A stretch of 64,000 nt of DNA from Gracilimonas sp017641085. Its GTDB lineage: Bacteria; Bacteroidota; Rhodothermia; Balneolales; Balneolaceae. Below the pieces are notes generated by a model. The model searched no databases. It had not been told where the DNA came from and saw only the letters and a program-made list of their open reading frames with translations. This document shows positions 53,826-61,722 of this stretch, piece by piece (positions within the stretch are counted from its first letter, which is position 1; each line of letters opens with the position of its first letter). The stretch lies in the NCBI RefSeq assembly GCF_046115515.1, contig NZ_CP175953.1. The stretch is one strand, 5' to 3'. A program made the translations under genes and the position numbers.

Positions 53826-56234
53826 ATGAAAGTATCGTACAACTGGCTTAAAGAATTTATTGATCTTCCCCTCTCACCGGAAGAAACCGCAGAAAAACTA
53901 ACGCTTATCGGACTGGAAGTAGAAGAAGTTGAGTCTTTTGGCAGTTCTCTGGAAGGAGTTATTGTCGGAGAAATACTGGAAGTTCGAGAACATCCAAATG
54001 CCGACCGGCTTCAGATTTGTGATGTAAAACTCGGCGACTCCCAAACCCAGATTGTTTGCGGAGCCAAAAATGTGGCAGCCGGGCAAAAAGTACCCGTTGC
54101 TACCGTCGGCTCCACCCTACCCATTAAACTGGATGACGGTTCATTCCTGAAAATCAAAAAGGCGAAGCTTCGGGGTGAAGTTTCTGAAGGGATGATTTGT
54201 GCCGAAGACGAACTTGGGCTTGGAACCGATCATGAAGGCATAATGGTGCTGGATGAAGACCTGAAAGTGGGAATGCCCATTTCTGAGATCTTTGATCTTT
54301 ATGAAGATACCATCATCGATATTGCCATTACCCCAAACCGGCCGGATGCCACCTGCCATTTAGGAGTTGCACGCGATTTGGCTGCCGCGCTTAATATTGA
54401 TCTTAAGAAACCGGAAATACCATCCGGTAAAACTGTTCAGAATTCCGAAGACATCACCATTAAAATTGAGAATGCCGAGAAGTGCCATCGGTATGTCGGA
54501 AAGAAGGTAAAAGGTATTGAGATAAAAGAATCACCAAGCTGGCTGCGAAATAAGCTGAAAGCCATTGGTGTGCGTTCGGTTAATAATGTGGTGGATGTAA
54601 CCAATTATGTGATGTATGAATTGGGGCAGCCTTTGCATGCGTTTGATTACAAAACCATTCGCGGGAAAGAGATTGTTGTTAAAGATTTCAGCAAAGAAAT
54701 TGAGTTTGAAACGCTTGATCACGTAAAACGAAAATGCACACCCGGAACTTTGTTTATTTGTGACGGTGAAGGTCCGGTAGCCATAGCCGGCGTAATGGGC
54801 GGTGTGGATTCTGAAGTTGGAGATGACACTACCGACATCCTCATTGAAAGTGCTTATTTCGATCCCGGCTCTATCCGCAGAACGGCCAAAGAACAAACTT
54901 TGCAAACCGATGCCTCCTATCGATTTGAGCGGGGTATTGACCCTAATCTTCAAGCCATTGCGGCAGAACGCGCTGCTCAACTCATTGCTGAAGTTGCAGG
55001 TGGGGAGATTTCTGAGGAAACAGTGGATGTTCACCCTACCAAAACAGAAACGCACCAGCTTACTCTCAGAAAAAGCTACACCAACCGTCTGTTGGGAACC
55101 GACTTCGACATTCAAACCATTGCAACAATTCTGGACGGCCTTGAACTTAAGGAAGTGAATCGGGATGATGATACCATTACATTGGAGATTCCAACCTTCC
55201 GCCCGGATTTAGAACGCGAAGTGGATCTGATCGAGGAAGTTGGACGACTCTTTGATTACAATAAAATTCCCGCTCCGAAGCACGGTATTTATGTTTCTTC
55301 AGAGCCGATTAACGAATGGGAAAAGCTTAATCAAAAAATCAGGAATACCTGCCTGCAATTGGGCTTCCGCGAAATCTATTCCAATTCATTGATCTCTGAG
55401 AAAGAAGCTTCTCACTTTGGTGAACTCGATGATATGATTTCTGCACTGAATCCTTTAAACAAGGATATGAGCACCCTGCGCCCTTCCCTGCTCCACGGAT
55501 TTCTGAAATCAGCCTCTTACAACTTCAACCGCAAAAGAGCCGGTGTTCGGTTCTTTGAACTGGGCCATGTGTTCAATGCGGATAAAGAAGGAACGTATTA
55601 CGAAGGGATTAAAGAGGAAGTACATGTACTGCTTGGGCTTGCAGGTCTTAAGAATCAGGACAGCTGGTTGGAAGAGGCAGAATCCTATTCCATTTTTGAT
55701 CTGAAGGCTTTGGTTCATGCCTTCTTCAGTAAGCTGAATTTAATGCAGCATCTTTCATCCAAGGCAAAAGATGAAACCATCCTCGAATACTTTTGGGGAG
55801 AAAAGAAAATCGGAACCCTGTTTCTGCCTTCCGATGACTTAAAAGAAGCCTATGACTTTGAACAGGAAGCTTTTGTAGCAGAGATTTCAGTGTCGGCAAT
55901 TTCAGAAGCCCTTGCTGTTATTCCTGAAAATACCTTTAAAGCCGTACCTAAATTTCCCGCTTTTGAATTCGACTTTGCGGTCATTGTTTCACAGTCGGTT
56001 ACAGCCGGAGAACTGATGGAAGTGATCGAAGATAAAGCAGGTGAACAGCTGGAAAGCATTGATATTTTTGACGTTTTTGAGGGGGAGTCTATTGGAAAAG
56101 GAAACAAAAGTCTGGCCTTCCGGTTAAACTTCCTGGATCCGAACAAGACCTTGAATATCAAAGAAGTAGAACCTATTATTCAGCGAATTGTTAAATCATT
56201 GGAAAAAGATTTTTCAGCTAAACTGAGAGGGTAA
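53826..56234 (+). CDS. pheT: phenylalanyl-tRNA synthetase beta subunit
   Basis: An 802-residue subunit: N-terminal OB-fold tRNA-binding domain (GEILEVREHPNADRLQICDV at about 47-66), B3/B4 editing domain, B5 and a C-terminal ferredoxin-like anticodon-binding domain (DIFDVFEGESIGKGNKSLAF). Forms the alpha2-beta2 enzyme with PheS. Full length. Confidence 0.97.
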   Translation: MKVSYNWLKEFIDLPLSPEETAEKLTLIGLEVEEVESFGSSLEGVIVGEILEVREHPNADRLQICDVKLGDSQTQIVCGAKNVAAGQKVPVATVGSTLPIKLDDGSFLKIKKAKLRGEVSEGMICAEDELGLGTDHEGIMVLDEDLKVGMPISEIFDLYEDTIIDIAITPNRPDATCHLGVARDLAAALNIDLKKPEIPSGKTVQNSEDITIKIENAEKCHRYVGKKVKGIEIKESPSWLRNKLKAIGVRSVNNVVDVTNYVMYELGQPLHAFDYKTIRGKEIVVKDFSKEIEFETLDHVKRKCTPGTLFICDGEGPVAIAGVMGGVDSEVGDDTTDILIESAYFDPGSIRRTAKEQTLQTDASYRFERGIDPNLQAIAAERAAQLIAEVAGGEISEETVDVHPTKTETHQLTLRKSYTNRLLGTDFDIQTIATILDGLELKEVNRDDDTITLEIPTFRPDLEREVDLIEEVGRLFDYNKIPAPKHGIYVSSEPINEWEKLNQKIRNTCLQLGFREIYSNSLISEKEASHFGELDDMISALNPLNKDMSTLRPSLLHGFLKSASYNFNRKRAGVRFFELGHVFNADKEGTYYEGIKEEVHVLLGLAGLKNQDSWLEEAESYSIFDLKALVHAFFSKLNLMQHLSSKAKDETILEYFWGEKKIGTLFLPSDDLKEAYDFEQEAFVAEISVSAISEALAVIPENTFKAVPKFPAFEFDFAVIVSQSVTAGELMEVIEDKAGEQLESIDIFDVFEGESIGKGNKSLAFRLNFLDPNKTLNIKEVEPIIQRIVKSLEKDFSAKLRG

Positions 56235-56246
56235 TCAAACCTGCAT

Positions 56247-56501
56247 ATGAATAAACTTTCACAACAAAGCGATAAATTCAGACAGCTGCTGGATGAAGTG
56301 GGTTCCGAGGTGGAAGGCCTGAAACAGGAAATACGTGAGCTCAAAAAAGATAACGCAAAGCTAAAAGCCAAGCTCGAGGAAGAGCACGAGAAACAAACCG
56401 ATATCTTTTCTGCCATTACTGAATCAGAGCGGCTGGCGCTAAGGCAACATGTGCAGGGACTTATCTCAAAAATTGACCATCACCTTGGAGTTGATTCATG
56501 A
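56247..56501 (+). CDS. small coiled-coil protein upstream of zapA
   Basis: An 84-residue, almost wholly coiled-coil protein (heptads over about 4-55, EVEGLKQEIRELKKDNAKL). Its stop overlaps the zapA start as ATGA. I do not assign a family. Its size, coiled coil and coupling to zapA suggest a ZapB-like partner in Z-ring assembly, but this is context only. Confidence 0.7.
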   Translation: MNKLSQQSDKFRQLLDEVGSEVEGLKQEIRELKKDNAKLKAKLEEEHEKQTDIFSAITESERLALRQHVQGLISKIDHHLGVDS

Positions 56502-56791
56502 AATCGATAAAAGTTACCATCCTCGGCAAGCAGTACCCTCTTAAAGTTGAGGATCATGAAGAAGAATCCATGATCCGGATTTGCAAATTCGTGGATGAAC
56601 GTTTCAAAACCTATCGGCAGCAACTGGTAAAACAGCCGGAATCTACCGTTATGGTTCTGGCTGCCCTCAGCATAGCCGAAGAGCTTTTTGAGGCCCGTAA
56701 TGCCAATACGGAATTAGAGAATAACGAAGAAGTTCTGATGGAACGTGTGAATCACAGCCTTGAGCGTTTACTTACCGAAATCAGAGAATAA
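56498..56791 (+). CDS. zapA: cell division protein ZapA
   Basis: A 97-residue FtsZ-ring stabiliser: KVTILGKQYPLKV, then ESMIRICKFVDERF and a C-terminal coiled coil. Standard ZapA size and order. Start ATG 56498 overlaps the upstream coiled-coil gene by four bases. Confidence 0.9.
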   Translation: MKSIKVTILGKQYPLKVEDHEEESMIRICKFVDERFKTYRQQLVKQPESTVMVLAALSIAEELFEARNANTELENNEEVLMERVNHSLERLLTEIRE

Positions 56792-56819
56792 TAATCCCCA
56801 TAAATAGCAGGAGTTCATT

Positions 56820-57635
56820 TTGGCTGATACAATCAGCATTTTTTTTGTTGGCGATATTGTTGGAGACCCCGGCATTGAAATGACCAACACCTTCCTCCCC
56901 AGTCTCATTAAAAAGTACGACGCCGATTTTGTGATTGCCAATGCCGAAAATTCGCATGAAGGATTCGGCACAAATCGAAAAATCATCAAAAACCTGCTGA
57001 ACCTTGGGGTGAATGTGGTTACCGGCGGAGATCATTCCTTCGACAAGTGGAAAGTGTTTGATTACATGCGCGAACATGATCATATCCTCCGCCCTCTTAA
57101 CTACCCTAAGGGTAATGCAGGGCTTGGTTTCAGTATTCACGAAGTGCCTAAAAAGAATGTTAAAGTAGGTGTACTGAATTTGCAGGGTCGTACTTTTATG
57201 AAAGCCATTGACGATCCTTTTTCCACAGCCGAATGGGCTCTGGAGAAAATGCGGGAAGAAACCCATATCATTTTTGTGGATTTCCACGCCGAAGCCACCG
57301 CCGAAAAAATATCCATGGGATGGCATCTTGATGGGAAAGCCTCGGTGATGGTAGGCACCCATACTCATGTTCAAACCAATGATGCCCGAATTTACCCGCA
57401 GGGACTTGGTTACCTGACCGATGCCGGCATGACCGGATCCACCAATGGAGTAATTGGTATGGATAAGAAAGTAGCTATCAAGCGATTTATGACGGGTGTC
57501 CATCAAAAATATCAGCCCGCATCAGGCGATAATCAGCTTTGCGGGGCTTTTGCAAAAGTAGATATCGAAACCGGAAAATGTGTACACATCGAACCCGTTA
57601 CCTATCCTGGACTTAACAACTCAGCTACTGATTGA
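56820..57635 (+). CDS. ymdB: YmdB-family metallophosphoesterase
   Basis: A 271-residue protein of the TIGR00282/YmdB family, cyclic-nucleotide phosphodiesterases in studied Gram-positives. Motifs: FVGDIVGDPG, ANAENSHEGFG, GGDHSFDKW, FHAEATAEK, and VGTHTHVQTND near 180. Start TTG 56820 has AGGAG six nt upstream; no ATG is close. Its stop overlaps the lolD start (TGATG), so the two are cotranscribed. Confidence 0.92.
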   Translation: MADTISIFFVGDIVGDPGIEMTNTFLPSLIKKYDADFVIANAENSHEGFGTNRKIIKNLLNLGVNVVTGGDHSFDKWKVFDYMREHDHILRPLNYPKGNAGLGFSIHEVPKKNVKVGVLNLQGRTFMKAIDDPFSTAEWALEKMREETHIIFVDFHAEATAEKISMGWHLDGKASVMVGTHTHVQTNDARIYPQGLGYLTDAGMTGSTNGVIGMDKKVAIKRFMTGVHQKYQPASGDNQLCGAFAKVDIETGKCVHIEPVTYPGLNNSATD

Positions 57636-58327
57636 TGGATACAAAGAAAACCGTGCTTGAGGCACAAAACCTGTATAAAAGTTTTCCGGGCGGACCTGAT
57701 AAAGGCGAGCTTAAAGTGTTACAGGGAATGAACCTGAAGATTGAAGAAGCCAGCATCACCTCCATCGTGGGCTCCAGCGGAAGTGGTAAAAGTACGCTCC
57801 TGCATATACTTGGTGGTTTAGACCGTGCCGACTCCGGCGATGTTTACTGGAATGGGAAAAACATATCCACCTACAAAGCGGATGACCTGGCTGATTTCCG
57901 GAATAAGTATATAGGGTTTGTGTTTCAGTTCCATCACTTGCTCCCTGAATTTACAGCACTTGAGAATGTAGCTATGCCCGCGCTTATTGCCGGCACACAA
58001 TCCGGAGAAGCTAATGAACGCGCACATGAACTGCTCGGGTTATTTGGTATTGATGAACGATCGGAGCACCGTCCTACCCAACTTTCGGGTGGTGAGCAGC
58101 AACGTGTTTCTATGGCTCGGGCGCTCATGAATAACCCTCGTGTTGTGCTTGCGGACGAGCCCACGGGAAATCTCGACCAGGAGAATACAGACATCATACT
58201 GGACCTGCTTTTCGAACTCCGGGAAGCCATGGGAGTATCTGTATTATTGATTACCCACGAAAAAGAAATTGCCAGCCGATCTGATACCATCCTTGAATTA
58301 AAAAATGGTGTTTTAGAATCACTTTAG
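57635..58327 (+). CDS. lolD: ABC transporter ATP-binding protein, LolD/MacB type
   Basis: A 230-residue ATPase: Walker A GSSGSGKST, Q-loop FVFQFHHLLPEFT, signature LSGGEQQRV, Walker B VVLADEPTGNLD. The QFHHLLPEF stretch matches LolD, which drives lipoprotein release from the inner membrane. No permease gene (lolC/E) is adjacent, so a MacB or FtsE-like role is possible. ATG 57635 overlaps the ymdB stop. Confidence 0.85.
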   Translation: MDTKKTVLEAQNLYKSFPGGPDKGELKVLQGMNLKIEEASITSIVGSSGSGKSTLLHILGGLDRADSGDVYWNGKNISTYKADDLADFRNKYIGFVFQFHHLLPEFTALENVAMPALIAGTQSGEANERAHELLGLFGIDERSEHRPTQLSGGEQQRVSMARALMNNPRVVLADEPTGNLDQENTDIILDLLFELREAMGVSVLLITHEKEIASRSDTILELKNGVLESL

Positions 58328-58330
58328 GGT

Positions 58331-58361
58331 TTTGGGAAGTCCAAAAACAGTCCTATTTTTA
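58331..58361 (+). promoter_or_regulatory. Bacteroidota-type promoter of the YfgM-like gene
   Basis: TTTG (58331-58334), exactly 19 nt, then TATTTTTA (58354-58361; seven of eight positions, counting both N, to TAnnTTTG). About 36 nt before the ATG at 58398. Confidence 0.55.
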
Positions 58362-58397
58362 CATCCTTCAAATCACAGCTATTTTAAATAAATAAAC

Positions 58398-59084
58398 ATG
58401 TCGAAAAGACTTTCAAAAGAAGAATTAGAATCCGATCCGCTGATTGAGAATTATAATCGTGCGGCGGCTTATGTAACGGAAAACAAAAGCTTTATCACCA
58501 CTGTGGCCATTGCAGTAGTGCTGGTTGTAGGCGGTATTATAGGATATAATTACTATTCCTCAGCGCAGGAACAGGAAGCGCAGCAATTGCTTTCAGTAGC
58601 CGAGAACTATTACAACCGGGCTGAATATGAGAATGCTCTCTATGGAGATGAATTCGAGCTGACCTATGGATTCGATCAAATTGCTGAGGAATTCCCGCGA
58701 ACCAACGCCGGCAACATTGCCAATTTCTATGCCGCTGTTTCCAGTTACGAACTCGGTGATATTGAAAATGCCCTGATGTTCATGGAAGAGTTTGATGTGC
58801 CCAAAGGCATTCTTGGTGTAGGCCCGCTTAGTTTCCACGGCAAACTGCTGATGGCTAACGAAAGCTTTGATGCAGCAGCCGAGAAATTCGTTCAGGCCGC
58901 CAACTGGAACGAGAACAGTGTCACCACTCCCTCCAACCTTCTTGAAGCCGCACAAGCCTATTATCAGGCCGGTAACTACGACAAAGCGGATGAAGTAGCT
59001 ACCCAGATTATTGAAGAGTATCCACAAAGCGGTCAAATTGCAGAATCAGAAAGACTGAAAGGAATGATCGCTGCAACCAGCTAA
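58398..59084 (+). CDS. YfgM-like TPR membrane protein
   Basis: A 228-residue protein with one transmembrane segment (about 33-51) and an extracytoplasmic TPR-like domain (repeats around 60-80, 108-130, 180-225). The layout matches the YfgM/TPR_21 family, which binds the Sec translocon and periplasmic chaperones in E. coli. It has its own promoter and terminator. Confidence 0.8.
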   Translation: MSKRLSKEELESDPLIENYNRAAAYVTENKSFITTVAIAVVLVVGGIIGYNYYSSAQEQEAQQLLSVAENYYNRAEYENALYGDEFELTYGFDQIAEEFPRTNAGNIANFYAAVSSYELGDIENALMFMEEFDVPKGILGVGPLSFHGKLLMANESFDAAAEKFVQAANWNENSVTTPSNLLEAAQAYYQAGNYDKADEVATQIIEEYPQSGQIAESERLKGMIAATS

Positions 59085-59111
59085 TCTTTCTTTTCTTTAG
59101 ATAGAGATTTT

Positions 59112-59142
59112 AAAAAGGCTGCCTTCAGGGTGGCCTTTTTTT
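59112..59142. terminator. bidirectional intrinsic terminator
   Basis: AAAAAGGCTGCC and GGGTGGCCTTTTT form a stem (with G-U pairs on the plus strand) around a TTCA loop. A and T tracts lie on both sides, so it can serve the YfgM-like gene on plus and the chimeric gene on minus. Confidence 0.7.
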
Positions 59143-59155
59143 ATGCGCTGTACTT

Positions 59156-60481
59156 TTATATGGAATTCAGATAACTGTGCAGATCTTCATCCGTGTCAAT
59201 GTTCAGCTTCTTCCGCAGCCTCGACCTGCTTATATAAACACTGGAGGGTTTGATGTTCAGCATATTAGAAATTTCCTTGGAGTTAAATCCAATCTTGATG
59301 TAGGCGCAAAGTCGAAGATCGTAGCGGGTAAGGTCGGGGAATTCATCCCTCAGGGTATCAAAAAATTCCTGGTGAAGCTCATCAATCTGTATTTCAAAGG
59401 TATTGTCTTCCGGCTCAATGTGAGAGTCAATAATCTGAAGGATCTCTGCACTTCTTACTTTTATGGATTCCGGATGTTCTCCGATCTGTTCTAATTTATT
59501 TTTCAGCTTTTGAAGAATCCTGTTCTTCTCATCGTTCTCTTTAGATTTGGTCGCAAGCTCAATGGTTTTGGTTTTCAGTTGAGCCTTCAGCTGTTCAAAC
59601 TCAGCCTGAGACTTTTGCCGTTCGGCAATTTTCAGCGTCTTTTTATGCTTCTCCTGCTGTTGCTGTAACGATTTACGCTGATTAATAAGCAGGTCTTTTT
59701 TCTGCTTACCGAGCGATGCTTCCTTAATGAAATCGGCTTGTTCATTGGCCGACATATACATGCTGGGGTTATTTCCATCATGAAGAGGCTCATTCTGAAC
59801 GGTTATAGCATCGATGGTAATCCCCTCCTCTGCCATTCCCTGTATATATTTCACAAAATAGAGTGCGTAAGCATCATAATAGCGGGGTAGTAATCTTCCT
59901 CCCACGGTGTTGTTGTTTGATTTCATCCAAATGGGAGCTGACCAGGGTGAGCCCATAATTTTGAGTTCGGAATTAATAGCCAGAATCTCTTTCAACACCG
60001 GAATTAAATGCTCACGATCTGGGTCAAGACTGAATTCCGACATATCCTCGTCTGTCTCTCCGGCCTGTAAATCATTATAAGAGAATGTATGAGGGTCTAA
60101 ATCCGAGGAACCAATACTCACACGCAGGTAGCTTACTCCAATATCCCCTTCACCACGTCCGAAAAGCTCTTGCAGCAATTCCTGACGAGCTGAAGCACTC
60201 ATGTTACTAATATGAAGGGCACTCCCACCGGTAAGCGAATACCCAAAGCCGTCAATAGTTTGATAAGTTTTGTTTGAAGTAACTTCTATTGTTGGCAGTT
60301 CTGAATCAGCTTTGGCTTGTGTTACCCTGCCATCAATCTCCTCAAAGAGTGCAATTTGATCAGCGGTTGTAAGCCATAAATCTGAACCTTTATTACCATT
60401 GTCGCCCGCAGTTTTACATGATTGGTTAAACAGGAAAATTGAAATGACAAGACAAACAAAGCAAAGAATTCTGGTATTCAT
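59156..60481 (-). CDS. chimeric gene: GH30 N-terminal half fused to a LuxR-type HTH regulator C-terminus
   Basis: A 441-residue open frame of two unrelated parts. Residues 1-253 are the first half of a secreted GH30 glucosylceramidase-like enzyme: lipoprotein-type signal (Cys22), TIDGFGYSLTGGSA (75-88), GSPWSAPIWMK (177-187) and the acid/base Glu231 in TVQNEPLHDGNNPSMYM. It then stops well before the nucleophile region. From about 256 the sequence becomes a long Gln/Lys coiled coil (258-335), followed by a LuxR-type HTH (LTRYDLRLCAYIKIGFNSKEISNM then SSVYISRSRLRKKL). That is the C-terminus of a Bacteroidota sensor-type regulator. A signal for export and a DNA-binding domain in one chain make no functional sense. 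It looks like an in-frame deletion scar and probably a pseudogene. Confidence 0.85.
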   Translation of the reverse strand: MNTRILCFVCLVISIFLFNQSCKTAGDNGNKGSDLWLTTADQIALFEEIDGRVTQAKADSELPTIEVTSNKTYQTIDGFGYSLTGGSALHISNMSASARQELLQELFGRGEGDIGVSYLRVSIGSSDLDPHTFSYNDLQAGETDEDMSEFSLDPDREHLIPVLKEILAINSELKIMGSPWSAPIWMKSNNNTVGGRLLPRYYDAYALYFVKYIQGMAEEGITIDAITVQNEPLHDGNNPSMYMSANEQADFIKEASLGKQKKDLLINQRKSLQQQQEKHKKTLKIAERQKSQAEFEQLKAQLKTKTIELATKSKENDEKNRILQKLKNKLEQIGEHPESIKVRSAEILQIIDSHIEPEDNTFEIQIDELHQEFFDTLRDEFPDLTRYDLRLCAYIKIGFNSKEISNMLNIKPSSVYISRSRLRKKLNIDTDEDLHSYLNSI

Positions 60482-60508
60482 ATGATCCTATTAATCAATA
60501 ACTATCCA

Positions 60509-61366
60509 TCAATTGTTTTGAAACAGGGCTACAACTTCCGAGGGACTCATGTTTTCGATCATATCCCTGCGGCCAAGTTCGCGGATGAAATCTTCAGTAA
60601 CTCCGTTTGCGTGAAGGGCTATAATCCCTGAATAATCTAATTCTTCCAGGTAATCATATCTGTTCAGCGTTTGCATATAATCCAGTGGAACCCCATTGGC
60701 ATATAGCCCAACAATACCAGGATAGTTCAAATCCTCCAGCAAGTCCAACCGATTCAGCCCGCGGAGATACTCTTCTGAAACACCGTTTGAATGCAACCCG
60801 ATTACACCTGTGTAATCCAGCTCATCCAGGTAATCAATTCGTTCTAAATTTCGGATATAATCGGCCGGTACTCCGTTGGCATGTAAACCAATCAAAGCGG
60901 TATAGTCTAATTCCTCCAGAAAATCGGCACGTTCCAGCTCGCGCATGTAATCCAGTGGCACCTCGTTTTGATACAACGCCATGATCTGATTACGGTCTGG
61001 CGTTTCACCGAAATCAAGCTTTTTAACGTCATCGATATACTCCAGTATTCCACCCGAAAGACCTGCCGGATTCTGAACCACTTCCGTCACCTGTCCGCTG
61101 TTTCCTCCGATTCCCAATGCATCAAGTGGTCGCCAGTCATTAAACCAGATAAAGAAAATTACCAGAAATACCCCTAAAACAATGGCATCCCGTTTCAGAG
61201 TCCCCTTCTTTTCCTCGTTGAATTCCGGGCGGACGTAATCCAGAAAACCCTCATCCTCCTTAGGGTCTTCTCCGCCGTCAAAATCTATTTCCGGCTCCTG
61301 TTCTGCATCATTGTTATGCAGATGATTCTTGATACGATTGCTATGTTTGTCTTTTTGGCCAGCCAT
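60509..61366 (-). CDS. membrane protein with five 30-residue tandem repeats
   Basis: A 285-residue protein of unknown function. The acidic cytoplasmic N-terminus is followed by one transmembrane helix at about 61-77. Five 30-residue repeats then occupy 126-275, with consensus GhIGLHANGV..DYhR.LnR.DyLEELDY (h hydrophobic), and a partial sixth closes the protein. The repeats recall the helical hGV..dYI+.L repeats I know from the periplasmic part of some M56/BlaR1-like proteins in Bacteroidota, but no peptidase is present. It may be a periplasmic interaction scaffold. Its gene is 27 nt upstream of the chimeric GH30 gene on the same strand. Confidence 0.8.
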   Translation of the reverse strand: MAGQKDKHSNRIKNHLHNNDAEQEPEIDFDGGEDPKEDEGFLDYVRPEFNEEKKGTLKRDAIVLGVFLVIFFIWFNDWRPLDALGIGGNSGQVTEVVQNPAGLSGGILEYIDDVKKLDFGETPDRNQIMALYQNEVPLDYMRELERADFLEELDYTALIGLHANGVPADYIRNLERIDYLDELDYTGVIGLHSNGVSEEYLRGLNRLDLLEDLNYPGIVGLYANGVPLDYMQTLNRYDYLEELDYSGIIALHANGVTEDFIRELGRRDMIENMSPSEVVALFQNN

Positions 61367-61510
61367 ATCCCGAATGTATGAATTGCGGAGCTAAGATTGT
61401 ACAGGGAAGACCTATTTCTTTATGAAGCCCTGAAGGACTTCGCTTGTTTACCGGAATAGATGAGTGGCAATAGATAGAATGCTGACTGAGTTTGACATTT
61501 TGGGTAACCC

Positions 61511-61556
61511 GATCGTCCATCGCAAATCGCGAACCGATCTCTCGCAAATCAAACAG
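61511..61556 (-). repeat. decayed inverted copy of the four-helix-bundle flanking repeat
   Basis: GATCGTCCATCGCAAATCG and the following bases align, by eye at roughly three in four positions, with the reverse complement of 46864-46950. The shared pieces are TCGTCCATCG, CGATC and TCG(C/A)(A/T)AATCAA. No four-helix-bundle gene accompanies it. Confidence 0.5.
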
Positions 61557-61627
61557 CGCAGTGATGAACCAAATTCCGAATATCTATTAACGAATTTCCA
61601 CTTCCGGTAACCCAAATGGTAAAGGAG

Positions 61628-61648
61628 ATCCCGGATCAGATCCGGGAT
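61628..61648. repeat. ATCCCGGATC palindrome
   Basis: ATCCCGGATC and GATCCGGGAT, ten bases each, flank a single A. Similar palindromes are dispersed in many bacterial genomes. With the decayed repeat above, this is all I see in the 356-bp gene-free stretch 61367-61722. Confidence 0.6.
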
Positions 61649-61722
61649 GACGACTTTGCTTTACCGGTAAAGATTAACGAAAATACTAATCTGCGAAATC
61701 CAACAAACCCACAAATCTGCGA

